NCBI GenBank assembly: GCA_910584695.1
Contig: CAJUBR010000033.1
Coordinates: 1 to 30,496 of the forward strand
Source of the DNA: an uncultured Lachnospiraceae bacterium
Lineage (GTDB): Bacteria > Bacillota > Clostridia > Lachnospirales > Lachnospiraceae
Direction of reading: 5' to 3'
Length of the DNA: 30,496 bases
How positions within the stretch are numbered: the stretch's first letter is position 1; each line of letters begins with the position of its first letter. Positions 8,169-15,684 of this stretch are shown piece by piece. The position numbers and the translations under genes were made by a program. The notes beneath the pieces are model-generated. The model searched no databases and was not told the DNA's origin. It worked only from the letters and a program-made list of their open reading frames with translations.

Positions 8169-9173
8169 TCAGCGCTTCCACCCTGTCGGCTCAAATGCTT
8201 CCTGAAATTTGAGTACTGCATAATTATCAGTCATTCCTGCTATATAATCACATACCACCAGTTCCCTATTCTCTCCCTGATGAATCATTCCTGTATATTC
8301 TTCCGGCATCATTTCAGGATGAGAATTATAATAACTATATAATTCCTGAAGCATTCGCTTTGCCTTTCCTTCTTCTCCCTTTGCCACCGGATTGGTATAG
8401 ACTGTCTCAAATAAAAAACTTCGAAGTCCCGTCATTGCCTGACGGATATCCGGGGAACAAATGATATCACCCTTTCCTTCACTATTATGAATCACATCAT
8501 GAATAATAGTATTCAGGCGGTCTCTTGTACTATTACCAAGCCTGTCCGTACAATCTTTAGGCAGTGCTTTCTCCAATAAAATGCCACCGCGAATAGCATC
8601 ATCAATATCATGATTAATATAGGCAATCTTGTCTGCCAACTGAACAATCTTACCTTCCAGAGTAGACGGTGAGCCTGTCGTCTTATGATTCCGGATTCCA
8701 TCCCTGACTTCTACAGTCAGGTTAAGGCCTTTCCCCTTCTTCTCCAGCCGTTCTACTACACGGATACTTTGTTCATTATGTTTAAATCCTTTGGAACATA
8801 CTTCATTTAAGGCCCGCTCCCCTGCATGTCCAAATGGAGTATGCCCCAAATCATGTCCCAGTGCAATTGCCTCTGTCAGTTCTTCATTTAAACGAAGTGC
8901 TCTGGCTATGGTTCTGGCAGTCTGTGCCACTTCAAGCGTATGGGTCAGACGGGTACGGTAATGATCCCCTTCGGGAGAAAGAAAAACCTGCGTTTTTTGC
9001 TTTAGTCTTCTAAATGATTTGCAATGTAGAATCCGGTCCCTGTCCCGTTGGTAAATCGTTCGTACGTCACACATTGGCTCCTCTACATCCCTGCCTTTTG
9101 ACTGGTCACTAAAGGATGCATATTCGCATAAATACTCATGTTCCCATGCTTCTAGTTTTTCACGAATGTTCAT
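8169..9173 (-). CDS. dgt: dGTP triphosphohydrolase-like HD-domain protein
   Basis: A 334-aa HD-superfamily hydrolase of the deoxyguanosinetriphosphate triphosphohydrolase family, which cleaves dNTPs to nucleosides and triphosphate. Visible signatures are the arginine-rich RILHCKSFRRLKQKTQVFLS, RTRLTHTLEVAQTARTIARAL with metal ligand H78, the HD pair H107-D108 in ALGHDLGHTPFGHAGE, and a later DKIAYINHDIDDAI. The ATG at 9173 follows GAGGAAGT at good spacing. The open frame continues upstream to 9230, but that part reads through the inverted-repeat leader and is not favoured. The gene heads the dnaG-rpoD operon, as commonly seen in Clostridia. Confidence 0.93.
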   Translation of the reverse strand: MNIREKLEAWEHEYLCEYASFSDQSKGRDVEEPMCDVRTIYQRDRDRILHCKSFRRLKQKTQVFLSPEGDHYRTRLTHTLEVAQTARTIARALRLNEELTEAIALGHDLGHTPFGHAGERALNEVCSKGFKHNEQSIRVVERLEKKGKGLNLTVEVRDGIRNHKTTGSPSTLEGKIVQLADKIAYINHDIDDAIRGGILLEKALPKDCTDRLGNSTRDRLNTIIHDVIHNSEGKGDIICSPDIRQAMTGLRSFLFETVYTNPVAKGEEGKAKRMLQELYSYYNSHPEMMPEEYTGMIHQGENRELVVCDYIAGMTDNYAVLKFQEAFEPTGWKR

Positions 9174-9204
9174 AGATGTTACTTCCTCTATCGTATTTAT
9201 TCCC

Positions 9205-9294
9205 GCAAGCAATGAGCCAAGCAGATGCACTTATGCATATATTGGGCAGATACTGCGAAGGTCAATATCCCATTGCTTACAAGGAAATATTGAC
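9205..9294 (-). promoter_or_regulatory. alternative hairpins in the dgt-dnaG-rpoD leader
   Basis: Two inverted repeats compete for the same bases just upstream of dgt. GCAAGCAATGAG (9205-9216) can pair with CCCATTGCTTAC (9269-9280) with two mismatches. GTCAATAT (9261-9268) can pair with ATATTGAC (9287-9294), placing one arm of the first stem in its loop. This could be an attenuator-like leader or a repeat element that landed here. The dgt ribosome site at about 9181-9188 lies about 20 bases downstream on the minus strand. Confidence 0.4.
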
Positions 9295-9380
9295 TCTAAT
9301 TCTATACACTGAATACAAATTTATACTGTCTATTTTTTAATATACGACATAAATTTATAATTCCCTTTTTATTTTTTAAT

Positions 9381-9406
9381 AAAAAACTATTGATTGCTCA
9401 ACAGTT
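9381..9406 (-). terminator. terminator after the L,D-transpeptidase-like gene
   Basis: On the minus strand, AACTGTTG pairs with CAATAGTT (one G-T wobble) around the loop AGCAAT and is followed by a run of T. It lies about 100 bases past the stop at 9505. The rest of the 9300-9500 gap is AT-rich, and I see nothing else in it except a weak AGGGAT/ATCCCT stem at 9427-9448. Confidence 0.6.
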
Positions 9407-9504
9407 CTTTTTATCCAAAATATTTTAGGGATATCTTACTACATCCCTTTTATGTTTTCAGTCTTAATAAGAAAATGTTCCCTTCATAAAAAATATTCAT
9501 TCAT

Positions 9505-10305
9505 CTATTTTTTATAGATACAAATTTTCGTATGTTTTGTTGTATTTTTAATAATTTTTTTCATATTTTTCTCTGAAACGGCAATACATCCAGCCGTATA
9601 AGTTCTTCCACCACCTACACAATGCAAAAAAATTGCAGAACCTTTCAAATAAGTACATTTTTTATTATAATCCAGTGCAAGTGAATAGTTATACCAAGGA
9701 TTATAATCTATTAAATGTTCTCCACTCATTTGCTTTCGCCCCAGTTTCCTGACGTCAACAAATGTATTGTATGTCTTTTTTTCGACAGACCAGTAGTGAT
9801 ATTTATTCAGTTTTGTATAGGATATTCCTGCCGTACCCGGCGATTTCTTACGTCCGAATGCCATTGTAATATTATAAATTCCCACTGGGGTTTTGCGGTC
9901 TCCCTGCCTTACTTTGTTTATTCCATTTTTACCAACATAAGCATTACAAGACACAATCTTCTTCCATTTTTTCTCATATCTATAAGTTATTCCTTCCAAC
10001 TGTTTTGAAGTCTTATCTGCCTCACTGTCCACGCCCTTATCCCTTGAGGGTACCTCAACCCTTTCCAACGTCTTTTTCCACATCTCCAGAGTTGCTTTGC
10101 TCCCTCTTTTATATTTAACAAATATTAACCTGTCTGTTTGACTGCCAAGGTAGTCTTTCCGGATCGCCTGCCATCTTGTTTTATTATATATTTTTTTACT
10201 ATAATCTTTTGAAGCCTTCTTAGCCTCAACTCTAATAAAAAATGTATTACTCAATACAAAGCAACATACAATTAAAACTATAGATATTCTTTTCATTATT
10301 TTCAT
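9505..10305 (-). CDS. secreted L,D-transpeptidase-like (YkuD) protein
   Basis: A 266-aa exported protein. The first about 28 residues form a signal peptide (MKIMKRISIVLIVCCFVLSN, then FFIRVEA). The C-terminal half carries the YkuD catalytic pattern: a histidine in SAIFLHCVGGG (about residue 228) and the nucleophile cysteine in TYTAGCIAVSEKNM (about residue 240). YkuD enzymes form 3-3 cross-links in peptidoglycan or attach proteins to it. The AGC variant in place of SHGC is seen in a branch of the family. The mature N-terminus is very lysine-rich. The start follows GGGAG at good spacing. It is monocistronic, with a terminator downstream. Confidence 0.82.
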   Translation of the reverse strand: MKIMKRISIVLIVCCFVLSNTFFIRVEAKKASKDYSKKIYNKTRWQAIRKDYLGSQTDRLIFVKYKRGSKATLEMWKKTLERVEVPSRDKGVDSEADKTSKQLEGITYRYEKKWKKIVSCNAYVGKNGINKVRQGDRKTPVGIYNITMAFGRKKSPGTAGISYTKLNKYHYWSVEKKTYNTFVDVRKLGRKQMSGEHLIDYNPWYNYSLALDYNKKCTYLKGSAIFLHCVGGGRTYTAGCIAVSEKNMKKIIKNTTKHTKICIYKK

Positions 10306-10531
10306 ATTATTACTCCCTATGTACCATTCATCTACAATTCTTACTAAATTTTCTGTAAAAGATACAAATAATTAAAAGTGAGATAATCTCATTTAACTTA
10401 TTTATGCCTAAAAACAGGAATTTTAAAAGCCAATTCAAGCTCTTGGAACTCTTTATTTCTAAATAAAAAATGTTGGATTTTCGTTATTTTTAGGGAATCA
10501 AATCATCCGGTTTGTTTGTGTTTTATTTCCC

Positions 10532-10541
10532 GTTGATGTCA
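10532..10541 (+). repeat. GTTGATGTCA repeat, copy 1
   Basis: The word GTTGATGTCA occurs here within TTTCCCGTTGATGTCAAAG. A nearly identical context recurs at 12982-13010 (copies 3 and 4), and another copy is at 12759-12768. Position and recurrence suggest integrase arm-type sites or remnants of element ends. Confidence 0.5.
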
Positions 10542-10555
10542 AAGTGTGTCAAGAT

Positions 10556-10587
10556 AAAAGCGTACAGGGATATCCCTACACGCTTTT
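10556..10587 (-). terminator. terminator of the Rpn-family gene
   Basis: AAAAGCGTACAGGGATATCC and the following bases fold into a nearly perfect 16-bp stem with one mismatch, starting 11 bases past the stop at 10598. In the minus direction it ends in TTTTATCTT, a plausible intrinsic terminator. Confidence 0.65.
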
Positions 10588-10597
10588 ACTTACCTTA

Positions 10598-11494
10598 CTA
10601 CAATAACATCTTAAATTCATCAACACTCTTCTGTAACCTCTTTGCTGCTTCTTCCACAGGAAGTAAACCATCTTTAACCAATCCTATTAATGTCTCCAGT
10701 TTTCCCTGTGATATTCCTTCATCCTTTATTCTCTTTGCCTCATAATCCAAAACTTTGCCACCCATAACTGATTTCACTCCCTTCTTTATCTTATCATAAT
10801 CCTCAGCCAGATGCTCCAACACTTTATTTGCCATATCAATGATTGTACACTTTGTAAATTCATCAATGACATTATTATTACACAATTCCTCAAGCTTATT
10901 CTTAATATATTCATCCATTAAAGATTCAAGTTTACTTTCATCTTTATCGTACTCAGAAAAACGGCTTTCATGTGTAAATATATAAAATGGAATCAGAAAT
11001 AACAACTGCTTATCAAATATTTCCTGTATAGAGTATTTCTTCACCTTTAATGTAGGGACATCATAAACGATTTCACCACCTGGTATTTTAATGCATATCT
11101 TCATAATATCAGGTGTTTTCATATCTGATCTCAAATACAATATCGCAGAATTCGGAAATTCGACCGTAAGTACATCTCCTATTACTTCACCATCATCTAA
11201 TGCAATCTGTGCATTATATTCAAAAATGCGAACCATCATGCTATTATCAACTGTACTCTGGCATTCCCAATGATACTTCTTGGTTATCTTCCCCCGTACA
11301 ATAAAGCAGGTATCTGTTATTCTCTCAACTTCCGCTCCATCCTGTCTATTTAGGAAATGCTCATTCGGAAAAAATATGATTTCTTCATCACCAGTATATT
11401 TCTCGTGAAATGCTTCGTTAATAATTGGTATCACCAGTTGCTTACAGCCATTCAACAATGTTCTAAAAACATCATCATATGGTGTATTTTTCAT
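10598..11494 (-). CDS. Rpn family recombination-promoting nuclease / PD-(D/E)XK transposase-like
   Basis: A 298-aa protein resembling the Rpn (PD-(D/E)XK nuclease family transposase) group, whose members are DNA endonucleases that promote RecA-independent recombination. It opens with the family-typical KNTPYDDVFRTLLNG and has a predicted core with NRQDGAEVERITDTCFIV followed by KYHWECQS, where the acidic catalytic residues of such folds usually lie. The C-terminal tail (ISQGKLETLIGLVKDGLL through KRLQKSVDEFKMLL) is the characteristic helical end. The ATG at 11494 is chosen because GAAGGA lies nine bases upstream. An ATG at 11518 lacks a site. It looks intact and is followed by a good terminator. 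Confidence 0.8.
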   Translation of the reverse strand: MKNTPYDDVFRTLLNGCKQLVIPIINEAFHEKYTGDEEIIFFPNEHFLNRQDGAEVERITDTCFIVRGKITKKYHWECQSTVDNSMMVRIFEYNAQIALDDGEVIGDVLTVEFPNSAILYLRSDMKTPDIMKICIKIPGGEIVYDVPTLKVKKYSIQEIFDKQLLFLIPFYIFTHESRFSEYDKDESKLESLMDEYIKNKLEELCNNNVIDEFTKCTIIDMANKVLEHLAEDYDKIKKGVKSVMGGKVLDYEAKRIKDEGISQGKLETLIGLVKDGLLPVEEAAKRLQKSVDEFKMLL

Positions 11495-11663
11495 CCTGAG
11501 CAATCCTTCTAACAACATATTTTTCTATTTATATTTTAACATCATATAATAGCAAAAACAATGTTTTTCTTCTATATCGATTTAACGTGCATCCAACCAC
11601 CGTTCTCTTTTCTTTTTTCGAAAAATACACATTTTCAGACATAACCATTTCTCTAGAAAAAGT

Positions 11664-12302
11664 CTACATGACACAACTTTCGCTACATTCCTCTAAGCCA
11701 TTCTCTACTTCTTCTGCATTTTCAAAAATTTTTATATGTTCTGACCTATCTTTAAATTCTACCAAATCTTTTTCTTTCAAGAACAACATATTACCAGTAT
11801 ACATTTTTGTATTCTCTTTAGCAGTAAGTGCTATTTTAAACTCACCATTTTCCCCCTGCTTCAATAAGTCATGTGTGACAACAACGCATCAAAATTCCTA
11901 TCAATTGATTTAATTCTATCTTATTTCCCATAAGTTCCACAGAACAATCAGACTGCATCTCAAAATAAATCTCTTTTCCAACTATATCATCGATTACATC
12001 TGTTTTTTTATTAAAACCTTTTCCCGAGACAGTTTCAAAATTCTCAAATTTCTTATATGGCATTTTTTCTATAAGACATCGATAAAGGATTGAAATTGTA
12101 TTAACTAAATCAATTGTGATTTTTGTTGCGAATTATATAAGTATGTCCATAACTTATCCATGTCTATATGCTCGCTAAATACAACCTTGGCAGTTTTCGG
12201 CAAAACAATCTGACCCGAGCCAACATTAAACTCCTTTTCTGTTTCTATTTGTCCATTTGGATCGCCTCCTATTTTTGAGTTTGGCTTGGACACCATTCTC
12301 AT
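11664..12302 (-). pseudogene. probable frameshifted gene of unknown function
   Basis: Three consecutive open frames on the minus strand (12302-12105, about 12133-11869, about 11888-11664) tile end to end, overlapping at the joins, as if one gene of about 210 codons had suffered two frameshifts. The middle frame extends upstream of its first ATG as FATKITIDLVNTISILYRC, overlapping the end of the first. The last extends upstream of its TTG as VVVTHDLLKQGENGEF, overlapping the end of the second. None of the later pieces has a ribosome site. I do not recognise the family. It could instead be three small genes, but the lack of initiation signals argues against that. Confidence 0.45.
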
Positions 12303-12402
12303 TGTAACATAGGAGGCTTTTTACTAACAGCCTACATGCCCCTGCTTACTCCATTCTCCCCTGCATAGCTGGGGGATTGGGATTTTCATCCAGAGGACGT
12401 AT

Positions 12403-12425
12403 ACGCTTCATATAAGCGTTTTTTT
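12403..12425 (+). terminator. intrinsic terminator on the plus strand, orphan
   Basis: ACGCTT (12403-12408) pairs with AAGCGT (12414-12419) and is followed by seven T. No plus-strand gene ends nearby, so it may be a leftover of a gene lost from this decayed stretch. Confidence 0.45.
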
Positions 12426-12503
12426 AGCCATAGAAGAACAAACTACAAATATGTACAAAAGGAGCCTTTATAAAGCTTTTAGCAAAATCTGATAAATATA
12501 TAT

Positions 12504-12740
12504 ATGTCCGTAAACATATACGGGCCTCAAAAAAAGCATACCCCTACACTGGAAAACGAATTAAACATTATTACAGAACATTATCAGAACTTTTTCGATA
12601 CTGCCATAAATCCGCATGCCAACGAAGAGAGCAAACTGCAGCCCACAACAGGTGCAAAGATTGTTCGAGTGTCAGAAAATGAACAGCCAAAAGACTTTGA
12701 AAAATTCCAAAAAGTAACGAAAACTATTGAACGTTATTAA
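12504..12740 (+). CDS. doubtful small protein, 78 aa
   Basis: An open frame beginning MSVNIYGPQKKHTPTLENEL and ending KFQKVTKTIERY, with protein-like composition (hydrophilic, no long low-complexity runs). There is no ribosome site before the ATG, and the closest AAAGGAG (about 12460) is too far away. It lies between a plus-strand terminator and a GTTGATGTCA repeat in a stretch with other decayed genes. It is probably a fragment of a lost element gene, or chance. Confidence 0.25.
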   Translation: MSVNIYGPQKKHTPTLENELNIITEHYQNFFDTAINPHANEESKLQPTTGAKIVRVSENEQPKDFEKFQKVTKTIERY

Positions 12741-12758
12741 AATCCTCAAATTTTCCCC

Positions 12759-12768
12759 GTTGATGTCA
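12759..12768 (+). repeat. GTTGATGTCA repeat, copy 2
   Basis: The word sits in CCCCGTTGATGTCAACCC, on the side of the tRNA-Leu remnant that should be outside the present island. This suggests an older element integrated at the same place. Confidence 0.5.
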
Positions 12769-12781
12769 ACCCCCAAAACGC

Positions 12782-12815
12782 AAAAGAATCCAAGAGGCAC
12801 AAACCTCTTGGATTC
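12782..12815 (-). terminator. terminator of the tRNA-Leu locus
   Basis: A perfect 12-bp stem (GAATCCAAGAGG/CCTCTTGGATTC) with a 6-base loop is followed on the minus strand by TTTTGCGTTTT. It lies 20 bases beyond the 3' end of the tRNA-Leu remnant and is probably the original terminator of that tRNA gene. Confidence 0.8.
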
Positions 12816-12835
12816 CCTTATTTCTCAAAGAAAAA

Positions 12836-12886
12836 TGCGGATGACAGGAATTGAACCTACACGGTCTCCCACTAGATCCTAAGTCT
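12836..12886 (-). other. displaced 3' half of tRNA-Leu(UAG): attachment site
   Basis: The minus strand reads AGACTTAGGATCTAG (anticodon loop CTTAGGA, anticodon UAG), then a long class II variable arm (TGGGAGACCG), a T arm with GGTTCAATTCC and the acceptor 3' strand CATCCGCA. The 5' half is absent: upstream bases give no D arm and no GCGGATG. The similarity stops in the 5' side of the anticodon stem, a usual crossover place for tyrosine recombinases. This is therefore the distal attachment site of an element inserted in a tRNA-Leu gene, not a working tRNA. Confidence 0.8.
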
Positions 12887-12986
12887 GATACTACGTGTCT
12901 ATTGAATTTTTGCATGTCCAGAAAACGCTTATTTTGCGTTGTTTTCCCAAAATTGCGTCATTCCATTTCTATGTGTTTTGTTTCCC

Positions 12987-13008
12987 GTTGATGTCAGGGT
13001 TGATGTCA
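12987..13008 (+). repeat. GTTGATGTCA repeats, copies 3 and 4
   Basis: Two copies of GTTGATGTCA (12987-12996 and 12999-13008) start 12 bases apart, about 100 bases inside the island from the tRNA-Leu remnant. Closely spaced direct repeats at this distance from a crossover are what arm-type binding sites of a tyrosine integrase look like. Confidence 0.55.
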
Positions 13009-13027
13009 AAGTATGTTAGGTACAATT

Positions 13028-13522
13028 TTATTCATTAATCTTATCATGCAACATATCCAATAGTGCTTCACTAATACGCAATTTAGAATTTCGTATAACT
13101 TCTATACATTCCTCAATACTTTCTTTATCAAGCAAACCATCTTCATACGCAACTAGTAAAATACCAATGGTTCCCATGATATTCAATCCCATATTTTTCG
13201 CAATTTTTCTTCCTTTTGCCTCATCAATTAACAGTATAGAATTATTTAAGGAATCCGCTAATACAATAGCTTCACTCTCACCTGCATCAAGATTGGTAGA
13301 ACGTCTCAATAAATCAACTGACTTCATATTCTCAACCGACATTTTCTTAATATAATCACACGCCTCAACCGCTTTTGCTTCTTCCTTAAACAATACATTA
13401 CTTGTCAATTCATTAAAAACCGCTTCTGGTATTTGGACTTCAACAAACAAGCCTTTCAGTATATCCAATTTGTCAATCTTAATTAAAGAAATGATTGGTG
13501 TTGTATCAGAAACAACAATCAT
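13028..13522 (-). CDS. PIN-domain toxin, DUF3368 type
   Basis: A 164-aa predicted ribonuclease toxin. It starts MIVVSDTTPIISLIKID, the standard PIN opening with the first metal-binding aspartate, followed by IPEAVFNELT. Further acidic residues appear in NLDAGESEAIVLA and ILLIDEAKGRKIA, and GTIGILLVAYEDGL is typical of the DUF3368 branch. It overlaps the upstream UPF0175 gene by four bases (ATGA), so antitoxin and toxin are translationally coupled. DUF3368 PIN and UPF0175 are a known pairing. The target RNA cannot be told from sequence. Confidence 0.88.
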   Translation of the reverse strand: MIVVSDTTPIISLIKIDKLDILKGLFVEVQIPEAVFNELTSNVLFKEEAKAVEACDYIKKMSVENMKSVDLLRRSTNLDAGESEAIVLADSLNNSILLIDEAKGRKIAKNMGLNIMGTIGILLVAYEDGLLDKESIEECIEVIRNSKLRISEALLDMLHDKINE

Positions 13523-13800
13523 CCAATCACCTCTTTCAATCTATGATACGTCTCTAATTCTTCCTCTATTTCATCTTCTGTCAAATCAAAATATGGAAGA
13601 CCAATGCTACTATATAATGCAATCAAATCAAGTTTATTAATACCTAATATTTCAGCCGCTTTACCATGTGAGATGGTGTAATCCTTTATTGATGGGTACA
13701 ACAACAATGCATTACGCAATAGTTCCTTTTCTGTATCCTTTACCTGAATATACTGTTTCATTTGTTCTGGAATTCTTAATTCAACATTTGTTAACTTCAT
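13519..13800 (-). CDS. UPF0175 family antitoxin
   Basis: A 93-aa DNA-binding antitoxin-like protein. The ISHGKAAEILGINKLDLIAL segment is the UPF0175 helix-turn-helix, followed by GLPYFDLTEDEIEEELETY, the tail that usually wraps the toxin. The ATG at 13800 follows GGAAGTGG. The frame is open to 13863 with two more ATGs, but those codons lack a good site and add a tail untypical of the family. It pairs with the PIN toxin immediately downstream. A TATAAT at 13890-13885 on the minus strand is a possible -10 box, inside a small inverted repeat that could be an autoregulatory operator. Confidence 0.82.
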   Translation of the reverse strand: MKLTNVELRIPEQMKQYIQVKDTEKELLRNALLLYPSIKDYTISHGKAAEILGINKLDLIALYSSIGLPYFDLTEDEIEEELETYHRLKEVIG

Positions 13801-14034
13801 ACTACCACTTCCATTCTGAGATAAGCACGTTTTCTTGTTACTCATATTATATCCATTTTTCATAGAAATGTCTATATAGCTGTAATTATAGCGTTATCTG
13901 TAAGTAGATTGCCTTGATATTGAAGTGTGCCAGGTTGAAAATAGGTTAACTTCTTCCCTTGTCAACCTCACAAGCCTCTTGTCATACTTTTTCGCCACAC
14001 ACTTCCTTCGGCAAATCTAGGTTTCATTTCGTTT

Positions 14035-14103
14035 TTAGTGTTTTTCTATCTTTGCACGTTCAATTCTCACTTTTGCTAAATTAATATAATTATTCTCATC
14101 CAT
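14035..14103 (-). pseudogene. truncated HEPN-domain toxin, N-terminal remnant
   Basis: ATG at 14103 opens MDENNYINLAKVRIERAKIE and stops after 22 codons. This matches the first helix of small HEPN toxins (pattern LAKxRIERA). The start overlaps the end of the nucleotidyltransferase remnant, as in intact MNT/HEPN modules. No continuation of the HEPN domain is found downstream in any frame, so the rest has been lost. Confidence 0.6.
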
Positions 14104-14285
14104 AAATTATACGCCCTTCCTTTTCGATATTGACAAAGAAATCTTACCAGGATTTCTTATCCTCATATTCTCTATAAGGAATACAAAACTCATTTACAAC
14201 AACAAAATATTTCATTGCCAGGTCTGTCACTATGTCAATCAAAATATCTGTGTATTGCTCCAATCTTAAATGCCTAATGACTCTT
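14096..14285 (-). pseudogene. C-terminal remnant of an MNT-type nucleotidyltransferase antitoxin
   Basis: The minus strand encodes RVIRHLRLEQYTDILIDIVT, then DLAMKYFVVVNEFCIPYREY and DKKSW, an in-frame TAA (14146-14144), and DFFVNIEKEGRIIYG before a TGA. This is the usual C-terminal part of minimal nucleotidyltransferases (ILTDL...WxxFFxNVxxEGxxIYG). The N-terminal half with the GSxxxG motif is missing, cut off at the end of the neighbouring 464-aa gene, and the remaining frame carries a stop. It is a dead gene. Confidence 0.65.
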
Positions 14286-14289
14286 CATT

Positions 14290-15684
14290 CTACTTTACTT
14301 TCTTGTATTCTTTGTTAAAATTCTTCTTGCTTTTTTTCATTTGGGAGTTCGGTATAAGAAATGATATCTCATTATCTTTTATAATTTTACTCATCTTTGT
14401 CTTTATAAGGTTAGAATCAAATTCAATATGTCCATCTAATATAATAAGTGGTCTTTCAAAAACTTTTTCCGTTTTCTCCTTAAACTCTAATAAAACATTA
14501 GGATAAAAACATATGAATTCTCCTTCGCTACCTTCTCTTTCCAAAAAACCCATTTCTGTTTTTTTAACATCAAATTTTTCATTCAAAAATTTTTTGATAT
14601 TATATTCGTCTTTATTATATAACAACCATATCTTTTTCTTAACCACCTGATTAAGCGAAGAAATAATACCTGAATTCATTAATTTACGCATCCTGTTACA
14701 AGAGATAATAATCCCTTCAAAGTCGATTTCCGTATTATACGAGAACAACATATCTAATTCCGTATTATCAATCAACTCTCTCCTTTGCATAAATTCATCC
14801 AAAAGTTCATCCGAAATATATTCACTTCCGTATAAATCTTTAAGCAGTTTTTGCTTTTTCTGTCGTTCCTCTAAACTCACAATGCTATCATTATAATGAT
14901 TCTGTGCAAATTTCCAATCCCTTTCAAAAAAGTTTTCCATACCAGAATAAACAACATCACGAACTTGATGATAGAAGCTATTTAAATACTTTTCCCCAAT
15001 ATCTCCAGTTATTAGAAATTTATAATCTGATAAATCATTATTCTTATATATCAACAATTCTTCCTTAACATAACACAACTTATCGTATGTGATTTCTAAT
15101 ATTTTATATAGTTCCCTTTGCACATACTTAGTATTAAAAACATTTGTCTCAATTTGATTCTTCTGATATATATCATTAATAACAGAATATCGACTTTCCA
15201 AAAAATCTTTAGTTACAGCCTGCTCTTCACTAAGACAAATACTGTCTTTAGGAATATATCCAAATAAAACCTTTTCATTTCCTTCAATATCTCCAGTAAG
15301 CATATTGACTGTAATTTGATTGATATTCTTTTTTTGAATGGTAACTAATTGTCGTTCTTTTAATGCTTTTTTTCCTTTTTGTGTCATAGTCAACTTATTT
15401 TCAGAAGTAACAATATATCGTTGTTCAATCATATCAACAATTGTTTCTTTTAACAACCTAAACTCTACCCCCATTATTGTAGATAGTTCATATACATCAC
15501 AAACACCAATGTTAACTAACTTCAATACCGTTTCAAAAAACAAATTAATTTCTGTTACCTCTTTTGTTAAACAAGTTATTCCTATTTCACAATAAGGTAT
15601 ATAAATATCTTGTCTCTTAATCAAATGATAATTTTTTACTTCGTGTGGAATTTTTGCTGCTATGGCTGCTACTAATTGTCTCAT
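14290..15684 (-). CDS. winged-helix partner of the kinase-helicase, possible effector
   Basis: A 464-aa protein I cannot place by sequence. The N-terminal about 110 residues look like a winged helix (ELSTIMGVEFRLLKETIVDM, then IVTSENKLTMTQKGKKALKE). The middle is helical and charged. The C-terminal about 150 residues alternate strands and helices (EIDFEGIIISCNRMRKLMNS, KKKIWLLYNKDEYNIKKF, ERPLIILDGHIEFDSNLI) in a way that recalls a phospholipase-D-like fold, but no HxK(x4)D motif is present. The ATG at 15684 follows AAGGAGG and lies 68 bases inside the kinase-helicase gene, a long overlap that implies joint expression. By position it would correspond to MkoB of type I Mokosh defence systems, but that is inference. 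Confidence 0.6.
   Translation of the reverse strand: MRQLVAAIAAKIPHEVKNYHLIKRQDIYIPYCEIGITCLTKEVTEINLFFETVLKLVNIGVCDVYELSTIMGVEFRLLKETIVDMIEQRYIVTSENKLTMTQKGKKALKERQLVTIQKKNINQITVNMLTGDIEGNEKVLFGYIPKDSICLSEEQAVTKDFLESRYSVINDIYQKNQIETNVFNTKYVQRELYKILEITYDKLCYVKEELLIYKNNDLSDYKFLITGDIGEKYLNSFYHQVRDVVYSGMENFFERDWKFAQNHYNDSIVSLEERQKKQKLLKDLYGSEYISDELLDEFMQRRELIDNTELDMLFSYNTEIDFEGIIISCNRMRKLMNSGIISSLNQVVKKKIWLLYNKDEYNIKKFLNEKFDVKKTEMGFLEREGSEGEFICFYPNVLLEFKEKTEKVFERPLIILDGHIEFDSNLIKTKMSKIIKDNEISFLIPNSQMKKSKKNFNKEYKKVK

Noticed and set aside
9427..9448. AGGGAT/ATCCCT stem as terminator of the transpeptidase-like gene
   Set aside because: Short stem, with the T-rich side on the wrong strand; the hairpin at 9381-9406 is the better candidate.
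10440..10480. A second, degraded copy of the sequence beyond tRNA-Leu (CTCTTGGA...TTATTTCT...AAAAATG)
   Set aside because: The match to 12804-12840 is patchy in AT-rich DNA and the tRNA part does not follow; too weak to call.
12836..12886. A functional tRNA-Leu
   Set aside because: Only the 3' half is present; there is no D arm or matching 5' acceptor strand, so it is an attachment-site remnant.
14290..15684. A canonical PLD nuclease motif in the partner protein
   Set aside because: No HxK(x4)D was found on reading the protein through; the PLD-like suggestion rests only on secondary-structure pattern and context.
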